Positions 1-9,604 of a stretch of DNA of 64,000 bases are shown one piece after another. This DNA is from an uncultured Bacteroidota bacterium. Its GTDB lineage: Bacteria; Bacteroidota; Bacteroidia; B-17B0; Aurantibacillaceae. Positions within the stretch are counted from its first letter, which is position 1. Each line of letters begins with the position of its first letter. The stretch lies in contig CALMVZ010000025.1 of assembly GCA_937873155.1 (NCBI GenBank), positions 124,001-188,000 on the forward strand. Direction: 5' to 3'. A program made the translations under genes and the position numbers. The notes beneath the pieces are model-generated. The model searched no databases. It was not told the DNA's origin and was given only the letters and a program-made list of their open reading frames with translations.

Positions 1-1
1 C

Positions 2-460
2 GGCTTGATGAATGATAACGGAGAACCATCAGTGATTGAATACAATTGCCGGATGGGAGATCCCGAAACAGAAGTTGTTATTCCAAGGATAAAAAGTGAT
101 TTCCTGGATCTGTTAGAGGGTGTTGCAAGTCAAACTCTCGACAAAAAAAGTTTCGAGACTGTAAATGAAACGGCAACAACTGTAGTTATTGTTTCGGGAG
201 GATATCCTGAAGATTATGAAAAAAATAAAATAGTGACAGGTATTGATGTGAACGAAGGCTCACACGTTTTCCATGCAGGAACAAAACAGGAAGGTGATAA
301 AGTGCTCACATCAGGCGGACGCGTATTTGCAGTTACTTCGTTCGGGAATTCGATCCAGGAAGCGGTAAATAAAAGTTTTAAGAATGCAGAGAAGATCACC
401 TTCGATAAAAAATACTACCGAAAAGATATTGGTAAGGACCTGATCAACTGGAAAGGCTAA
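2..460 (+). CDS. purD: Phosphoribosylamine-glycine ligase, C-terminal part (5' end outside window)
   Basis: This is the carboxy-terminal third of GAR synthetase, which joins glycine to phosphoribosylamine with ATP in purine synthesis. The frame is open to the window edge, so the gene starts upstream. The visible residues begin with GLM then the family signature IEYNCRMGDPETE, which holds ATP-grasp metal and ATP ligands. The small C-terminal domain follows (SGGYPEDYEKN, then a GTK...GRV stretch) and ends with the usual DLINWKG-like tail. It is read as partial because of the window boundary, with no sign of decay. purE lies elsewhere in this window (49698-50189), so the purine genes are not in one operon. 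Confidence 0.95.
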   Translation, partial: GLMNDNGEPSVIEYNCRMGDPETEVVIPRIKSDFLDLLEGVASQTLDKKSFETVNETATTVVIVSGGYPEDYEKNKIVTGIDVNEGSHVFHAGTKQEGDKVLTSGGRVFAVTSFGNSIQEAVNKSFKNAEKITFDKKYYRKDIGKDLINWKG

Positions 461-465
461 TCTCT

Positions 466-506
466 CGCAAAGACGCTAATGCGCACAGAAAAACTGCGTC
501 TCTGCG
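466..506. repeat. Imperfect inverted repeat CGCAAAGACGC / GCGTCTCTGCG
   Basis: Two 11-bp arms (466-476 and 496-506) pair with one mismatch in the gap after purD. A related stretch, GCGGTCTCTGCGAG, occurs at about 53362-53375 before slyD. The copies look like members of a dispersed short-palindrome family. There is no T-run, so it is not a clear terminator. Confidence 0.55.
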
Positions 507-616
507 GGCAAAATGCCGGTACACCTCAGATATTTAAAAGTTCATTCCCTTTCACAAAATTTTCATTCTTTTTTCTGTTTTTCATTTGGATAACTCGTGT
601 ACCTTAGTATTGTTAT

Positions 617-1462
617 ATGACTAACTATTACGAACTTTTAAAACTTCCCGAATCAATTACCCGTGAAGAGATCGAATTTGCATTTGAGCGTTTTAAAACA
701 GATTTAGGGAAATTTAGTCCGGGTATTCCATTAAGTGATGCGGAGTTAAGATCACGCCAACCAGAACTTTGGGATGCTTATGTTATTTTATTGGATCATG
801 CAAAAAGAATAGAATATGATGAAGCATTAGAGCGTGATAGGATTCATTTGGAGTATGAACGGAAAAATAAACTAATACAAAGCGAGGGTGAAAATAAAAG
901 TTCAAATAAAGCAAACTTTATATTTTTAATAATTGTTTCGGCGGTTTTTGGTTTGTATTTTTTAGTTGCGAAACTTCATGAAGAACCGTACATGCCTCCA
1001 AAATGGAGAACCCATTATATTACAAATGAGGTAAAGGTCCTGTTACCTGCACCTATTGATACTAATATAAATATTCTACCCCCATTCATGATGCATTACA
1101 TTAAAAGTAAAGCCTGTTGTAAATCAGAATTATCGGATGGATTTTCTGTGACAATAGCCAAATTTGAAACAATAGAACGTTTTAAGATCTCATTTAAAGA
1201 TGTTTCGTACATTGTGAATAATGATATGGGAAGCCATCTCGCCATTCAATATCCCGATTCAACAACATTTACAATGACAATTCATGACTATCGTGCATTT
1301 GTACGAAAAGGAAATTACGGATTTGAGGGATCGCTTCGTGCTTTCGAAAATTATTCTTTGGTAAAAGATAATTTTGCCATAAAGGTTATAGTTTCTTATG
1401 TGCCAGGAAATGAACTCCATAAAAAATACTCCGAAATTGTCTTTAATAGTTTAGTGCAATAA
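617..1462 (+). CDS. J-domain-like, single-pass membrane protein of unknown function
   Basis: The 281-residue product opens with a J-domain-like helical region (residues about 1-75, NYYELLKLPES...). The diagnostic HPD tripeptide between helices II and III is missing, so it is unlikely to stimulate Hsp70. A short charged linker follows, then one hydrophobic segment (about 95-115, FIFLIIVSAVFGLYFLVAKL). The remaining 165 residues should be extracytoplasmic and have no motif I recognise. It converges with the zinc-ribbon gene, with no spacer between the two stop codons (1462/1463). A second J-domain plus TM protein at 36130-37032 has an intact HPD, so the two may be diverged relatives. The function is unknown. 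Confidence 0.75.
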   Translation: MTNYYELLKLPESITREEIEFAFERFKTDLGKFSPGIPLSDAELRSRQPELWDAYVILLDHAKRIEYDEALERDRIHLEYERKNKLIQSEGENKSSNKANFIFLIIVSAVFGLYFLVAKLHEEPYMPPKWRTHYITNEVKVLLPAPIDTNINILPPFMMHYIKSKACCKSELSDGFSVTIAKFETIERFKISFKDVSYIVNNDMGSHLAIQYPDSTTFTMTIHDYRAFVRKGNYGFEGSLRAFENYSLVKDNFAIKVIVSYVPGNELHKKYSEIVFNSLVQ

Positions 1463-2746
1463 TTACTTCTCCGGACTATAACTCCAAAGCAATTTTCCGG
1501 TTTTCAGATCAAAGCAATGGGTCTTCCGTTTAGCTCCCCATAAACTAATGGTAAGGAAGTCTTCATTCGCTCTGTGTTCAAAAGATAAATTATCACTGTT
1601 ATTATTTTTTAATTCCTGTAAAATTTCATCGCTGTTCTTCCATTTAGTGTTACCGTTTTTGTCTACACACTCCAAATGCACTTTTGCTTTTTTAGAAAGA
1701 TCGTCAACATAAACAAATACCAATGCATCATTAGTACGCATAATGGCCTCAGCCTTAAAAAAAACACGGTCGTTCAGTTTTTTTAAAATGCGTATGTTAT
1801 AACTCCGGCTGTAAAAACTTTTATTCTTTTCAAATCCTTCAACCACTCCTTTATCCACTTTCAACTCGTCGCGGGTTTTATCATGCTTTCTTTGCATCAG
1901 GTACAATTGAGCTTGTTTCTCATCACTTAAATAAATTCTTAGATCTGTAATGGTATCTTTACGGTAAGAGTTGTCGTCTTTGTCTTTAGTTCTGATCAAT
2001 TCGGTTTCAGGATAATAAACGTAATCTTCACCTTTGTTCGTTGTAATATTGAAAGCCCTTTTATACCACATGAAGTCCGCTTTCGAAATTCCTGAATTCA
2101 GTTCAGTAAATTTTTTAGAGAGTGTTTCCTCATTCACGACAATATTGAAAGTATAAATATCAAATCCGATCAAACCGTTCTCTTGCGAACAATTGTAAGC
2201 GATATCGCCTAACTGAAAGAATTGATTGTTTAGTTTTTTACCGAAGTCAAATGATTCCGTCCAGGTCATTGTTTCAAAAACAGGTTTTGTAACAAGAACT
2301 GTTTTTGTTTTAGGATCGATAATTTCAATACTGTATTTCGCACTGTCTAATTTATTTCTGGTTTGAGATGAGATCTCCCAGATAACAGGCCCTTTACTCC
2401 CGACAAAACTTTGGTAAATAGTTAAGCTTGGTTTTTGCCATTCAGTAAATATCGATTCAACGCCTTCAGCAATTGCCGGATTGTTTTTGAAATTGATAAA
2501 AACAGCCACACCAACCCCTATCATTGAAATAGCTGCCATTACAATACTAAGTCCGCATCCTCTTTTAACCGGCTTCAGATCCGTTTTATCAAATGTAACT
2601 GTTGGTCTTTGCGGCTGAGGCTTCTTTAAATCCCCTTTTAGCTCGAAAGTACTCTGGCAATAATTACAACGGTACGAGCCATCCACTTGTTTGAAGGTGC
2701 TGTTGGCCCCGCAGGCCGGACATTGTATTTGTTTTACAGCACTCAT
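1463..2746 (-). CDS. Zinc-ribbon, single-pass membrane protein of unknown function
   Basis: This 427-residue protein starts with a zinc ribbon (CPACG at residues 9-13 and CNYC about 15 residues later). A proline/lysine linker follows, then one transmembrane segment (about 64-86). The large remainder is probably outside the cytoplasm. Its last 80 residues contain two stretches resembling beta-propeller or PQQ-type blades (VDKNGNTKWKN and LKTGKLLWSY). The ATG directly follows the TAA of tex (TAAATG), so the two are co-transcribed and probably translationally coupled. A cytoplasmic zinc ribbon tied to an outside sensor-like domain would suit a regulatory or sensing role, but that is inference. 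Confidence 0.75.
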   Translation of the reverse strand: MSAVKQIQCPACGANSTFKQVDGSYRCNYCQSTFELKGDLKKPQPQRPTVTFDKTDLKPVKRGCGLSIVMAAISMIGVGVAVFINFKNNPAIAEGVESIFTEWQKPSLTIYQSFVGSKGPVIWEISSQTRNKLDSAKYSIEIIDPKTKTVLVTKPVFETMTWTESFDFGKKLNNQFFQLGDIAYNCSQENGLIGFDIYTFNIVVNEETLSKKFTELNSGISKADFMWYKRAFNITTNKGEDYVYYPETELIRTKDKDDNSYRKDTITDLRIYLSDEKQAQLYLMQRKHDKTRDELKVDKGVVEGFEKNKSFYSRSYNIRILKKLNDRVFFKAEAIMRTNDALVFVYVDDLSKKAKVHLECVDKNGNTKWKNSDEILQELKNNNSDNLSFEHRANEDFLTISLWGAKRKTHCFDLKTGKLLWSYSPEK

Positions 2747-5002
2747 TTATTTTTTGAACTTACTTTTCAGCGCATTCAAAGCAGAAGCCATATCATTGGG
2801 ATCGTATTGCTCTTCTTTACTTTTTGAAACAGCTTTCTGCCCACTGCTTGCTGCCTTCACCATACCTTCACCTTTCATGGATAAAGCAATTCGTTTCCTT
2901 TTCACATCAACTTCAGTTACATTCACCCAAACCTTTTGACCAACCTTAACAATTGTATTCGGATCATCAACGAAAGTATCCGACAACTGTGAAATATGAA
3001 CTAATCCATCCTGGTGAACTCCTACATCAACAAAAGCGCCAAAGTTTGTCACGTTGGTTACGATGCCGGGTAAACGCATACCTTCACGAAGATCATTTAT
3101 TTCATGAACATTCTCATCAAAACTAAATACTTCAAATGATTTACGCGGATCACGTCCCGGTTTTTCTAATTCAGAAATAATATCTTTTAAAGTAGGGAGG
3201 CCAATTGTTTCTGTTACATAATCCTGTAATTTTATTTTCTTGCGGAGTTCTTTATCATTGATCAGATCGTCAATTCCGCAGTTCAGATCTTGCGCCATTT
3301 TTTCTACAATGTGATAGCTTTCCGGGTGCACAGCGCTTTTGTCGAGCGGATGAACCCCATCCCTGATCCGTAAAAATCCCGAACATTGTTCAAATACTTT
3401 TTCGCCCATACGCGGAACTTTTAAAAGTTCTTTCCGGGATTTGAAAGCGCCATTCTCATTACGATACGTTACAATGTTTCCTGCAAGTGTATCTCCAATT
3501 CCTGAAACATAGGCAAGCAATTGTTTAGAAGCAGTGTTCAACTCAACGCCAACACTGTTCACGCAGCTCATTACTACATCATCTAATTTGTTTTTTAAAG
3601 CATTCTGATCAACATCATGCTGGTATTGTCCAACCCCAATTGATTTCGCATCTACTTTCACTAATTCAGCCAGAGGATCAGCTAATCTTCTTCCAATTGA
3701 AACGGCTCCTCTTACAGTAAGATCTTTATCAGGAAACTCTTCTCTTGCTACTTCACTTGCCGAATAAACAGAAGCACCGGCTTCGCTAACTACAATCACT
3801 GAGATACTTTTTGGAAGCACATCAATATTACGAATGAACTGTTCAGTTTCCCTTGAAGCAGTTCCGTTACCAATAGCAATTGCTTCAATATTATGTTTCG
3901 CACAATAAGCAAGAACAATATTCTCTGCTTCAACAGTTCTTCGTTGAGGTTCATGAGGATAAATGACAGTTTCTTCCAATAATTTTCCCTGCGCATTTAA
4001 AGCAACAACTTTACAGCCTGATTTGAATCCGGGGTCAACTCCTAAAATATTTTTTTGACCTAATGGAGAAGCCAGCAATAACTCTCGTAAATTGTCAGCG
4101 AACACTTGTATAGCTTTTTCGTCGGCCTGCTGTTTGGTAAATAACCGGATCTCCGCTTCAATACTTGGTTGCAATAAACGTTTGTAGCCTTCTTCAATTG
4201 CTAATTTGATCTGCTCAGCGCATTCACCACGGCTTTTAATAAAGTACTTTTTCAGAATATCATGTGCGCTGTCTTCATCAACACTGATATCAATAATCAG
4301 GAAATCTTCTTTTTCCCCTCTGCGCATCGCTAACATACGGTGAGAAGGACAGGATGATAATTTCTCTTCCCATTCAAAATAATCTTCAAATTTCTCCCCG
4401 GCTTCTTCTTTACCTTTTATAACACGGCTTTTAATGATGGCGCTTGTTTTAAACAGCTGACGTAAACTTTCGCGTACGTTGGCTTCTTCACTTATCACTT
4501 CTGCAATGATATCACGCGCACCTTGTAAAGCGTCTTCAGGATTCTCAACTTCTTTCTCTTTATTAACGAATTGCAGAGCTTGAGAGAATACATCAGTTTC
4601 TTTTTGCTCTAAAATTAATTGTGCCAAAGGCTCTAAACCTTTTTCTTTAGCAATAGTGGCTTTCGTTCTGCGTTTTGGTTTGTATGGAAGATACAAGTCT
4701 TCTAAGCGGGATAGGGTCTCGGCACCTAAAATTTGTTCTTTTAATTCAGGAGTTAATTTGCCTTGTCCTTCAATAACTTTAAGAATGCTTTCACGGCGTT
4801 GTTCTAACTGACGTAAACGCTCGATTTCCGTTTTAATGGCAAGGATCTGAACTTCATCCAAACTCCCTGTCATTTCTTTTCGGTAACGTGAAATGAAAGG
4901 AACCGTTCCTCCTTCATCTAATAAGTCAACAGTTGCTTTAACCTGTTTAGTATCGATCTTAAGATCATCTGCAATTTTGAAAAATAATTTAGCTTCGCTC
5001 AT
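2747..5002 (-). CDS. tex: Tex-family RNA-binding transcription accessory protein
   Basis: The 751-residue protein is the normal length for Tex/YhgF. The order is a helical N-terminal domain, a YqgF/RuvC-like nuclease fold (VDPGFKSGCKVVALN, about 325-340), helix-hairpin-helix elements (YVSGIGDTLAGNIVTYR, then VPRMGEKVFEQC), and a C-terminal S1 RNA-binding domain (about 640-710, GIVTNVTNFGAFVDVGV). A lysine-rich tail ends the protein. Tex proteins bind nucleic acid and act in transcription elongation and RNA turnover. It is the first gene of an operon with the zinc-ribbon membrane protein. Confidence 0.93.
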   Translation of the reverse strand: MSEAKLFFKIADDLKIDTKQVKATVDLLDEGGTVPFISRYRKEMTGSLDEVQILAIKTEIERLRQLEQRRESILKVIEGQGKLTPELKEQILGAETLSRLEDLYLPYKPKRRTKATIAKEKGLEPLAQLILEQKETDVFSQALQFVNKEKEVENPEDALQGARDIIAEVISEEANVRESLRQLFKTSAIIKSRVIKGKEEAGEKFEDYFEWEEKLSSCPSHRMLAMRRGEKEDFLIIDISVDEDSAHDILKKYFIKSRGECAEQIKLAIEEGYKRLLQPSIEAEIRLFTKQQADEKAIQVFADNLRELLLASPLGQKNILGVDPGFKSGCKVVALNAQGKLLEETVIYPHEPQRRTVEAENIVLAYCAKHNIEAIAIGNGTASRETEQFIRNIDVLPKSISVIVVSEAGASVYSASEVAREEFPDKDLTVRGAVSIGRRLADPLAELVKVDAKSIGVGQYQHDVDQNALKNKLDDVVMSCVNSVGVELNTASKQLLAYVSGIGDTLAGNIVTYRNENGAFKSRKELLKVPRMGEKVFEQCSGFLRIRDGVHPLDKSAVHPESYHIVEKMAQDLNCGIDDLINDKELRKKIKLQDYVTETIGLPTLKDIISELEKPGRDPRKSFEVFSFDENVHEINDLREGMRLPGIVTNVTNFGAFVDVGVHQDGLVHISQLSDTFVDDPNTIVKVGQKVWVNVTEVDVKRKRIALSMKGEGMVKAASSGQKAVSKSKEEQYDPNDMASALNALKSKFKK

Positions 5003-5081
5003 GGTACATATTCTATGAGAGCAAATTTAAGAGTATAGATAAGAAGAGCTCCCCTTTTTTATCAACATTTTTGAAGGGCCG

Positions 5082-5165
5082 AAGAGACTTAAGGGATCTA
5101 AGGGACACAAGGGATGATGAATGTGATTTATGTCTTTTTAGTCTCTTTTGTCCCTTAAGTCTCTT
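5082..5165. repeat. Long inverted repeat, AAGAGACTTAAGGGA family
   Basis: Perfect 15-bp arms lie at 5082-5096 and 5151-5165. Further partial copies of the same words (AAGGGAC, AAGGGA, GTCTCTT) lie between them. Relatives of these words recur at 6301-6385 on the far side of the next gene. It fills most of the gap between tex and the secreted protein. Confidence 0.7.
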
Positions 5166-5173
5166 GAATCCCT

Positions 5174-6244
5174 CTAGTTGTAAGTGTGGATATTTTCTGA
5201 AGTTTTCCTGTTCTTATTGTCAAAACACTCAGAATGGGTCAATAGATTTTTCTCATTGTAGGAGAATATCATTTTGTATACGCGCTTCTTTTTTTTACCT
5301 GCAACATATTCGCTGCTCAGGATCTTGTGAAAGCTGCTGTAAATAACGGTACTTATACTGATAGGCTTTTCTTTTTTATCATACCACTTATAAACTGTTT
5401 CTTCGTTTCCATTCACAAGAGTGGTAGAGAATTCGCTTTTCAATTTATGTTTTATATCATCGTAAACCTGTTGTTTTATCATTCTTTCCTGCTTATCGAA
5501 AGTGTTAACGCGTAACTCTACTTCTCCTTTCGGATTGACAATACGGTTAGATTCAACCCTGTTACCATTCTCGTCTGCATTAACGTTCTTACAAACTTTC
5601 ATTTCTTTCACTTTTTTTTCATCGGTTCCTTTAGGATCGCAGGAGTAATTCCATATTTTTTTCAATTTACCTTTTCTGTATTCTTTCGCCTGCTTCATAT
5701 TATTTCCTTCGTACCACGTATATTCAACCGCTTTTTTTTCTTTGTTATTCTTATCATAAATGACCACGCGCGTGATGTAATTAGTATTCGGATCAAAATC
5801 CGTGTGTTGCTTGGAAACTGTTTCCCCCTTTGAATTTTTCTTGACAAGATCAGTGATCTTCTTTTTCGTATTCCGGATAATTTCATATTGCCGGACAGTT
5901 TTACCATTTTTATAGAAGGTATAACCTATCAACGCTGAATCTTTGAAATTATACTCATGTTTCTCCGACTTTTTATTCCTGGAGTTATATTCATAATAGG
6001 AGGTTAAAAAGCCTTTCTTGTCGTAGGCAAATGAGAAAGTATCAATTCTCTTTTTCTTTATTCCCTTCTTGTTGAACTGAGTAAGCGTTCTAATCATAGT
6101 ATTGTAATGATTAGCTGTTATTGAAGAATCCCATAACTGCTCTTTTGTGGGAATCTCATTGTAGAACTGGCCTAACCAGGGATAAGTTTGAGAGTTTGCT
6201 GCGGAAAGAATTATTGCAAAAAAGAATGTAAAAAAGTATTTCAT
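5174..6244 (-). CDS. Secreted lysine-rich repeat protein, unknown function
   Basis: The 356-residue protein begins with a typical signal peptide (MKYFFTFFFAIILSAANS). The mature part is very basic and made of loosely repeated strand-turn units such as FSFAYDKKGFLTSYYEYN and IFSYNEKNLLTHSECF. These resemble the RHS/YD or MORN-like wall-and-hairpin repeats of other exported Bacteroidota proteins. No catalytic motif is visible. The stop codon is only 8 bp from the AAGAGAC repeat. A related repeat stands between its start and the next upstream gene, so it is a single-gene unit framed by repeats. Confidence 0.65.
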   Translation of the reverse strand: MKYFFTFFFAIILSAANSQTYPWLGQFYNEIPTKEQLWDSSITANHYNTMIRTLTQFNKKGIKKKRIDTFSFAYDKKGFLTSYYEYNSRNKKSEKHEYNFKDSALIGYTFYKNGKTVRQYEIIRNTKKKITDLVKKNSKGETVSKQHTDFDPNTNYITRVVIYDKNNKEKKAVEYTWYEGNNMKQAKEYRKGKLKKIWNYSCDPKGTDEKKVKEMKVCKNVNADENGNRVESNRIVNPKGEVELRVNTFDKQERMIKQQVYDDIKHKLKSEFSTTLVNGNEETVYKWYDKKEKPISISTVIYSSFHKILSSEYVAGKKKKRVYKMIFSYNEKNLLTHSECFDNKNRKTSENIHTYN

Positions 6245-6300
6245 AATAGAAGCTTTATGAAATAACGGGGAATTTTAAAAAGGTTACAGGGGCGAGGGAA

Positions 6301-6385
6301 TTTTAAAGAGATTAAAAAGATAAAAGAGACAAATTATCCATTCTATTGTCTCTTAAATCTCTTCCGTTCCTTAAGTCTCTTCGGT
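6301..6385. repeat. Inverted and direct repeats of the AAGAGAC / GTCTCTT family
   Basis: Arms AAGAGACAA (6324-6332) and TTGTCTCTT (6346-6354) are perfect. They are followed by AAATCTCTT and CCTTAAGTCTCTTCGG, the latter shared with 5153-5165. The copies end 2 bp before the stop codon of the phosphatase gene at 6387. Confidence 0.6.
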
Positions 6386-6386
6386 C

Positions 6387-9300
6387 TTATAATCGAGTGC
6401 CAATAACCAAAATATCATCCACTTGTTCTAACGTCCCGCGCCAACCTTCAATGGTTTTATCAAGTAAAGCCCCTTGTGCTTCCATAGATAAATGCTGGTT
6501 GTCAAGCAATAATTGCTTGAATGTAGAATATTTTAATTTTTTTCCATTAGGTCCGCCAAACTGATCCGCAAAGCCGTCAGAGAAAATATATAAAGTATCA
6601 CCCTCTTGTAAGGGAATGCTATGGTTGGTGAATTTTTTATTCTCACCTGCTTTTAAATTTCCGATAGGGAATTTATCAGCTTTGTATTCTGTTAATTCAC
6701 CTTTCCTGATCAGCCACATCGGATTATATGCACCTGCATATTCCATCACATTCGTTTTGCGGTTGAATGAGCAAAGGGCAATATCCATTCCGTCTTTCAC
6801 GGCGTTATCTTCAATGTAAGATTGACGTAAAGTAGCACTAACGGTTTTATTTAATTCATTTAAAATGTCAGAAGGTTTTGTTAAACCTTGTTCGCCCACG
6901 ATCTGATCTAATTTGCTATGACCAACAATACTCATAAATGCACCGGGAACACCATGGCCCGTGCAATCAACGGCGGCAAATAACACCTGGTCTTTTTTAT
7001 CATCCAGCCAATAGAAATCACCACTTACAATATCTTTTGGTTTAAAAAGGACAAAAGTTTTCGGAAGGAATTTTCTCACGAATTCATCCGGCGGTAAAAT
7101 AGCATCCTGGATTCGCTTTGCGTAACGTATACTCGCCATGATGTCGTTATTCTTTTCATCGAGTTCAATATTTTTTTGTACAACTTCTGCAGTGCGTTCT
7201 TCAACTTTCTCCTCTAATATTTTATTTTCGCGAACTAAGGCCCTTTCGCGGATCTTGATATAAGAAATTACAATAGCACCCCCGATAACAATAACTGAAA
7301 CATAGAACCACCACGTTTTCCAAAAAGGCGGGGCAATGCCGAAATAGATTTCTTTTGGTTCTTTATTGCACACACCGGCAGTATTGCAGGCGATTAATTT
7401 AAAAGTATATTTTCCGTGCGGAAGATTAGGATAAGAAACGGAATTCAGTTTTGTAATATGCCAAGCCTCATCATATCCTTCTAATTTTACTTTATAAGTT
7501 ATTCCTTCAGGATTTGATAAGGAAATACCAATGAAATTAAACGCAAGTGAATTTTCTTTATACGATAAATTGATCTCTTGAGTAATTGGTGTTTCTTTTT
7601 GATTGATCCTGAAACCTGTAATGTGAAGTCTAGGTTCAGGAAGTAAATTATTATCAAGAGAAGAAGAATATTTAAAAACGCCATTTACTGTACCAAACCA
7701 GATGTTCTTTTGTCCATCTGTAAATACTGCTTTCGGTTTTGTTTCAATACTGGTAAAGCCATCGTTCTTCTGATATGAGAAGAATTGCTTTTTGTCCTGG
7801 TCAAACTTACTTAAGCCTTTATTCGTTCCTAACCAGACATTATTTTTTTCATCAACAGAAACCAAGGTCACAAAATCCGAAAGCAAACCATCACTGACTT
7901 TATATTTAATGAATTTAGAATTCTCATAAACAAAAGCACCGCCGCCTTCAGTTCCGATCCAGATCTTTCCATTCTTGTCTTCGGCGATTGAAGTAATGCT
8001 GCTATAAGTTAATCCCTGGTCTTTTCCTAAAACCGTGAATTTACCTCCTTCAATAGTAGTGATCCCTTTTTGTTTTGTCCCGATCCAAACTTTTCCTTTA
8101 CTGTCTTCAAAAACGCATGTCACATCATTATCACTTAAGCCGTCAATATTGCGAATACTTTTTACCGCACCTGAATTCAGGTCAAAAACCGTAATGCCAT
8201 CTGCTGAACCTATCCACAATTTATTGTGCTTGTCAACTAACAAACAACTTACATAAGGATAAACGTATTCAAACAATTGCGGGATAGCTGAGAATTTATT
8301 TGTGGCTGCATTATATTTTACAACTCGCCCGCCCCAAATGCCAATGTAAAGGTCGCCATTCTTATCTTTTACAATAGAACGCACATTACTCACCGGGCTT
8401 CCTTCTATCTGCGGAATGTTTTTAAATTTTTTGTCGGCAGTTTCCTTTGGATTATAAATGGTCAGTCCTTCATTAGTACCGAACCAGTAATTTGAATTGT
8501 TGTCCTGGCAAACAGCCCATACTTGCGAATTAACCAGGCCATCAGCTTTAGAATAGGAAATGAATTTCTCGCCTTTGAACACCTGTAATCCTTCTCCTAA
8601 AGTTCCGATTAAAATATTGCCTTCGTTATCTTCGGCAATGCTTTTAATTTTATTTACTGCTAATCCATTGTTTGTATTAAACACGATCGTGTTCTTTGTT
8701 TCAGTGTTGATCTTACATAAACCAACATTTAAAACAGATGCCCAAATATTATGTTTACTGTCCTTGAAAATAGTATAAACAAAATTATTCGTTACAGCAA
8801 AAGAAGTAACATAAAGGTGATGATCAAAGATCGGCTGGAATTGGTTGTTACTGTATTTGTAAATAACACCGTTGGATGTCCCTAAGATGACATTATCATT
8901 TTCGTCTAAGAGGAAAGATGTTATCTGGCCAAAAGGCATTCCTTCAGGACGGAAAAAGTCAAATTTACCTGAAGCAGCATCCATCCATTTAATACCGATA
9001 TCGGTTAAGAACCACATATTGCCACTCTTGTCTTGCTGTGAAGAAAGAACGTATTGGCTCAGGCCTTCCTGCGAAGTATAAGCTTTGTAATTCGCTTTAT
9101 CATTTAAATTTCCTTCCGGGTCGACAATTGCGATTGCCCCTGCTGCTGAACAGATCCAGATCTGTCCTTTTTTATCTTGTGATAAAGAGAATATCTTTTT
9201 GTTCTTCGGAAGTGTTTCACAAATGACCGGTTGGAATTTTCCGTTGCTGTATTTGGTTAATGATCCGTTCTCATGAGCTAGCCATAAATTATTTTTCTTG

Positions 9301-9566
9301 TCAACCAACAAACAAGCAACGTTGTTATCTGATAAACCATTTTCTGTAGTGAAATTGACAAAATTCCTTCCGTCGAATTTAGAGATACCGCTTTCACTCG
9401 CCAGCCAGAAATAACCTTCTTTGTCCTGTGCTATGGCGGATACGTTCGATTGTGCTAGTCCGTCCTGCACGCCATAATTGGTGAATGGATAGGTTTGTGC
9501 CTGAATTAAAAAAGGGAAGAGAAGTAATGCAAGGAATGATATAATTGTTTTGTAAACGTGTGTCAT
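6387..9566 (-). CDS. Exported two-component-regulator propeller protein with SpoIIE-type PP2C phosphatase domain
   Basis: The 1059-residue protein has a signal peptide, then about fourteen Reg_prop blades (repeats like EDKNGKIWIGTEGG). A Y_Y_Y domain follows (about 680-745, LPHGKYTFKLIACN), then one TM segment (about 752-772), a coiled coil, and a C-terminal SpoIIE/PP2C domain (about 838-1059). Metal-binding aspartates are visible in SGDFYW (850), AVDCTGHG (867), SDG (997) and VDDI (1050/1051). The likely role is to sense an outside ligand and dephosphorylate a cytoplasmic partner, such as an anti-anti-sigma factor, though no such partner is encoded in the window. The coiled-coil end, SIRYAKRIQDAILPP, is nearly repeated at the ends of the TPR proteins at 25496-28854. 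The ATG lies inside a CAGAATGAC sequence at the edge of a dispersed repeat. Confidence 0.9.
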   Translation of the reverse strand: MTHVYKTIISFLALLLFPFLIQAQTYPFTNYGVQDGLAQSNVSAIAQDKEGYFWLASESGISKFDGRNFVNFTTENGLSDNNVACLLVDKKNNLWLAHENGSLTKYSNGKFQPVICETLPKNKKIFSLSQDKKGQIWICSAAGAIAIVDPEGNLNDKANYKAYTSQEGLSQYVLSSQQDKSGNMWFLTDIGIKWMDAASGKFDFFRPEGMPFGQITSFLLDENDNVILGTSNGVIYKYSNNQFQPIFDHHLYVTSFAVTNNFVYTIFKDSKHNIWASVLNVGLCKINTETKNTIVFNTNNGLAVNKIKSIAEDNEGNILIGTLGEGLQVFKGEKFISYSKADGLVNSQVWAVCQDNNSNYWFGTNEGLTIYNPKETADKKFKNIPQIEGSPVSNVRSIVKDKNGDLYIGIWGGRVVKYNAATNKFSAIPQLFEYVYPYVSCLLVDKHNKLWIGSADGITVFDLNSGAVKSIRNIDGLSDNDVTCVFEDSKGKVWIGTKQKGITTIEGGKFTVLGKDQGLTYSSITSIAEDKNGKIWIGTEGGGAFVYENSKFIKYKVSDGLLSDFVTLVSVDEKNNVWLGTNKGLSKFDQDKKQFFSYQKNDGFTSIETKPKAVFTDGQKNIWFGTVNGVFKYSSSLDNNLLPEPRLHITGFRINQKETPITQEINLSYKENSLAFNFIGISLSNPEGITYKVKLEGYDEAWHITKLNSVSYPNLPHGKYTFKLIACNTAGVCNKEPKEIYFGIAPPFWKTWWFYVSVIVIGGAIVISYIKIRERALVRENKILEEKVEERTAEVVQKNIELDEKNNDIMASIRYAKRIQDAILPPDEFVRKFLPKTFVLFKPKDIVSGDFYWLDDKKDQVLFAAVDCTGHGVPGAFMSIVGHSKLDQIVGEQGLTKPSDILNELNKTVSATLRQSYIEDNAVKDGMDIALCSFNRKTNVMEYAGAYNPMWLIRKGELTEYKADKFPIGNLKAGENKKFTNHSIPLQEGDTLYIFSDGFADQFGGPNGKKLKYSTFKQLLLDNQHLSMEAQGALLDKTIEGWRGTLEQVDDILVIGTRL

Positions 9567-9597
9567 TCTGAGCTAGTTTATGCTGAGCTTGTCGAAG
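9564..9597. repeat. CTGAGCTTGTCGAAG repeat element overlapping a start codon
   Basis: CTGAGCTTGTCGAAG at 9583-9597, with a degenerate copy at 9568-9576, belongs to the dispersed family also seen at 14472-14613, 49592-49697 and, degenerate, near 54920. On the minus strand it reads CTTCGACAAGCTCAG and runs into CAGAATGAC, whose ATG is the start codon of the phosphatase gene. Confidence 0.7.
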
Positions 9598-9604
9598 TAA
9601 AGAA

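Noticed and set aside
617-1462. Functional DnaJ co-chaperone
   Set aside because: The HPD motif needed to stimulate DnaK is absent, so only a J-domain-like fold is claimed.
5071-5346. 91-aa plus-strand frame
   Set aside because: It starts in the AAGAGACTTAAGGG repeat and runs antisense over the secreted-protein gene; its residues reflect the repeat (RDLRDLRD).
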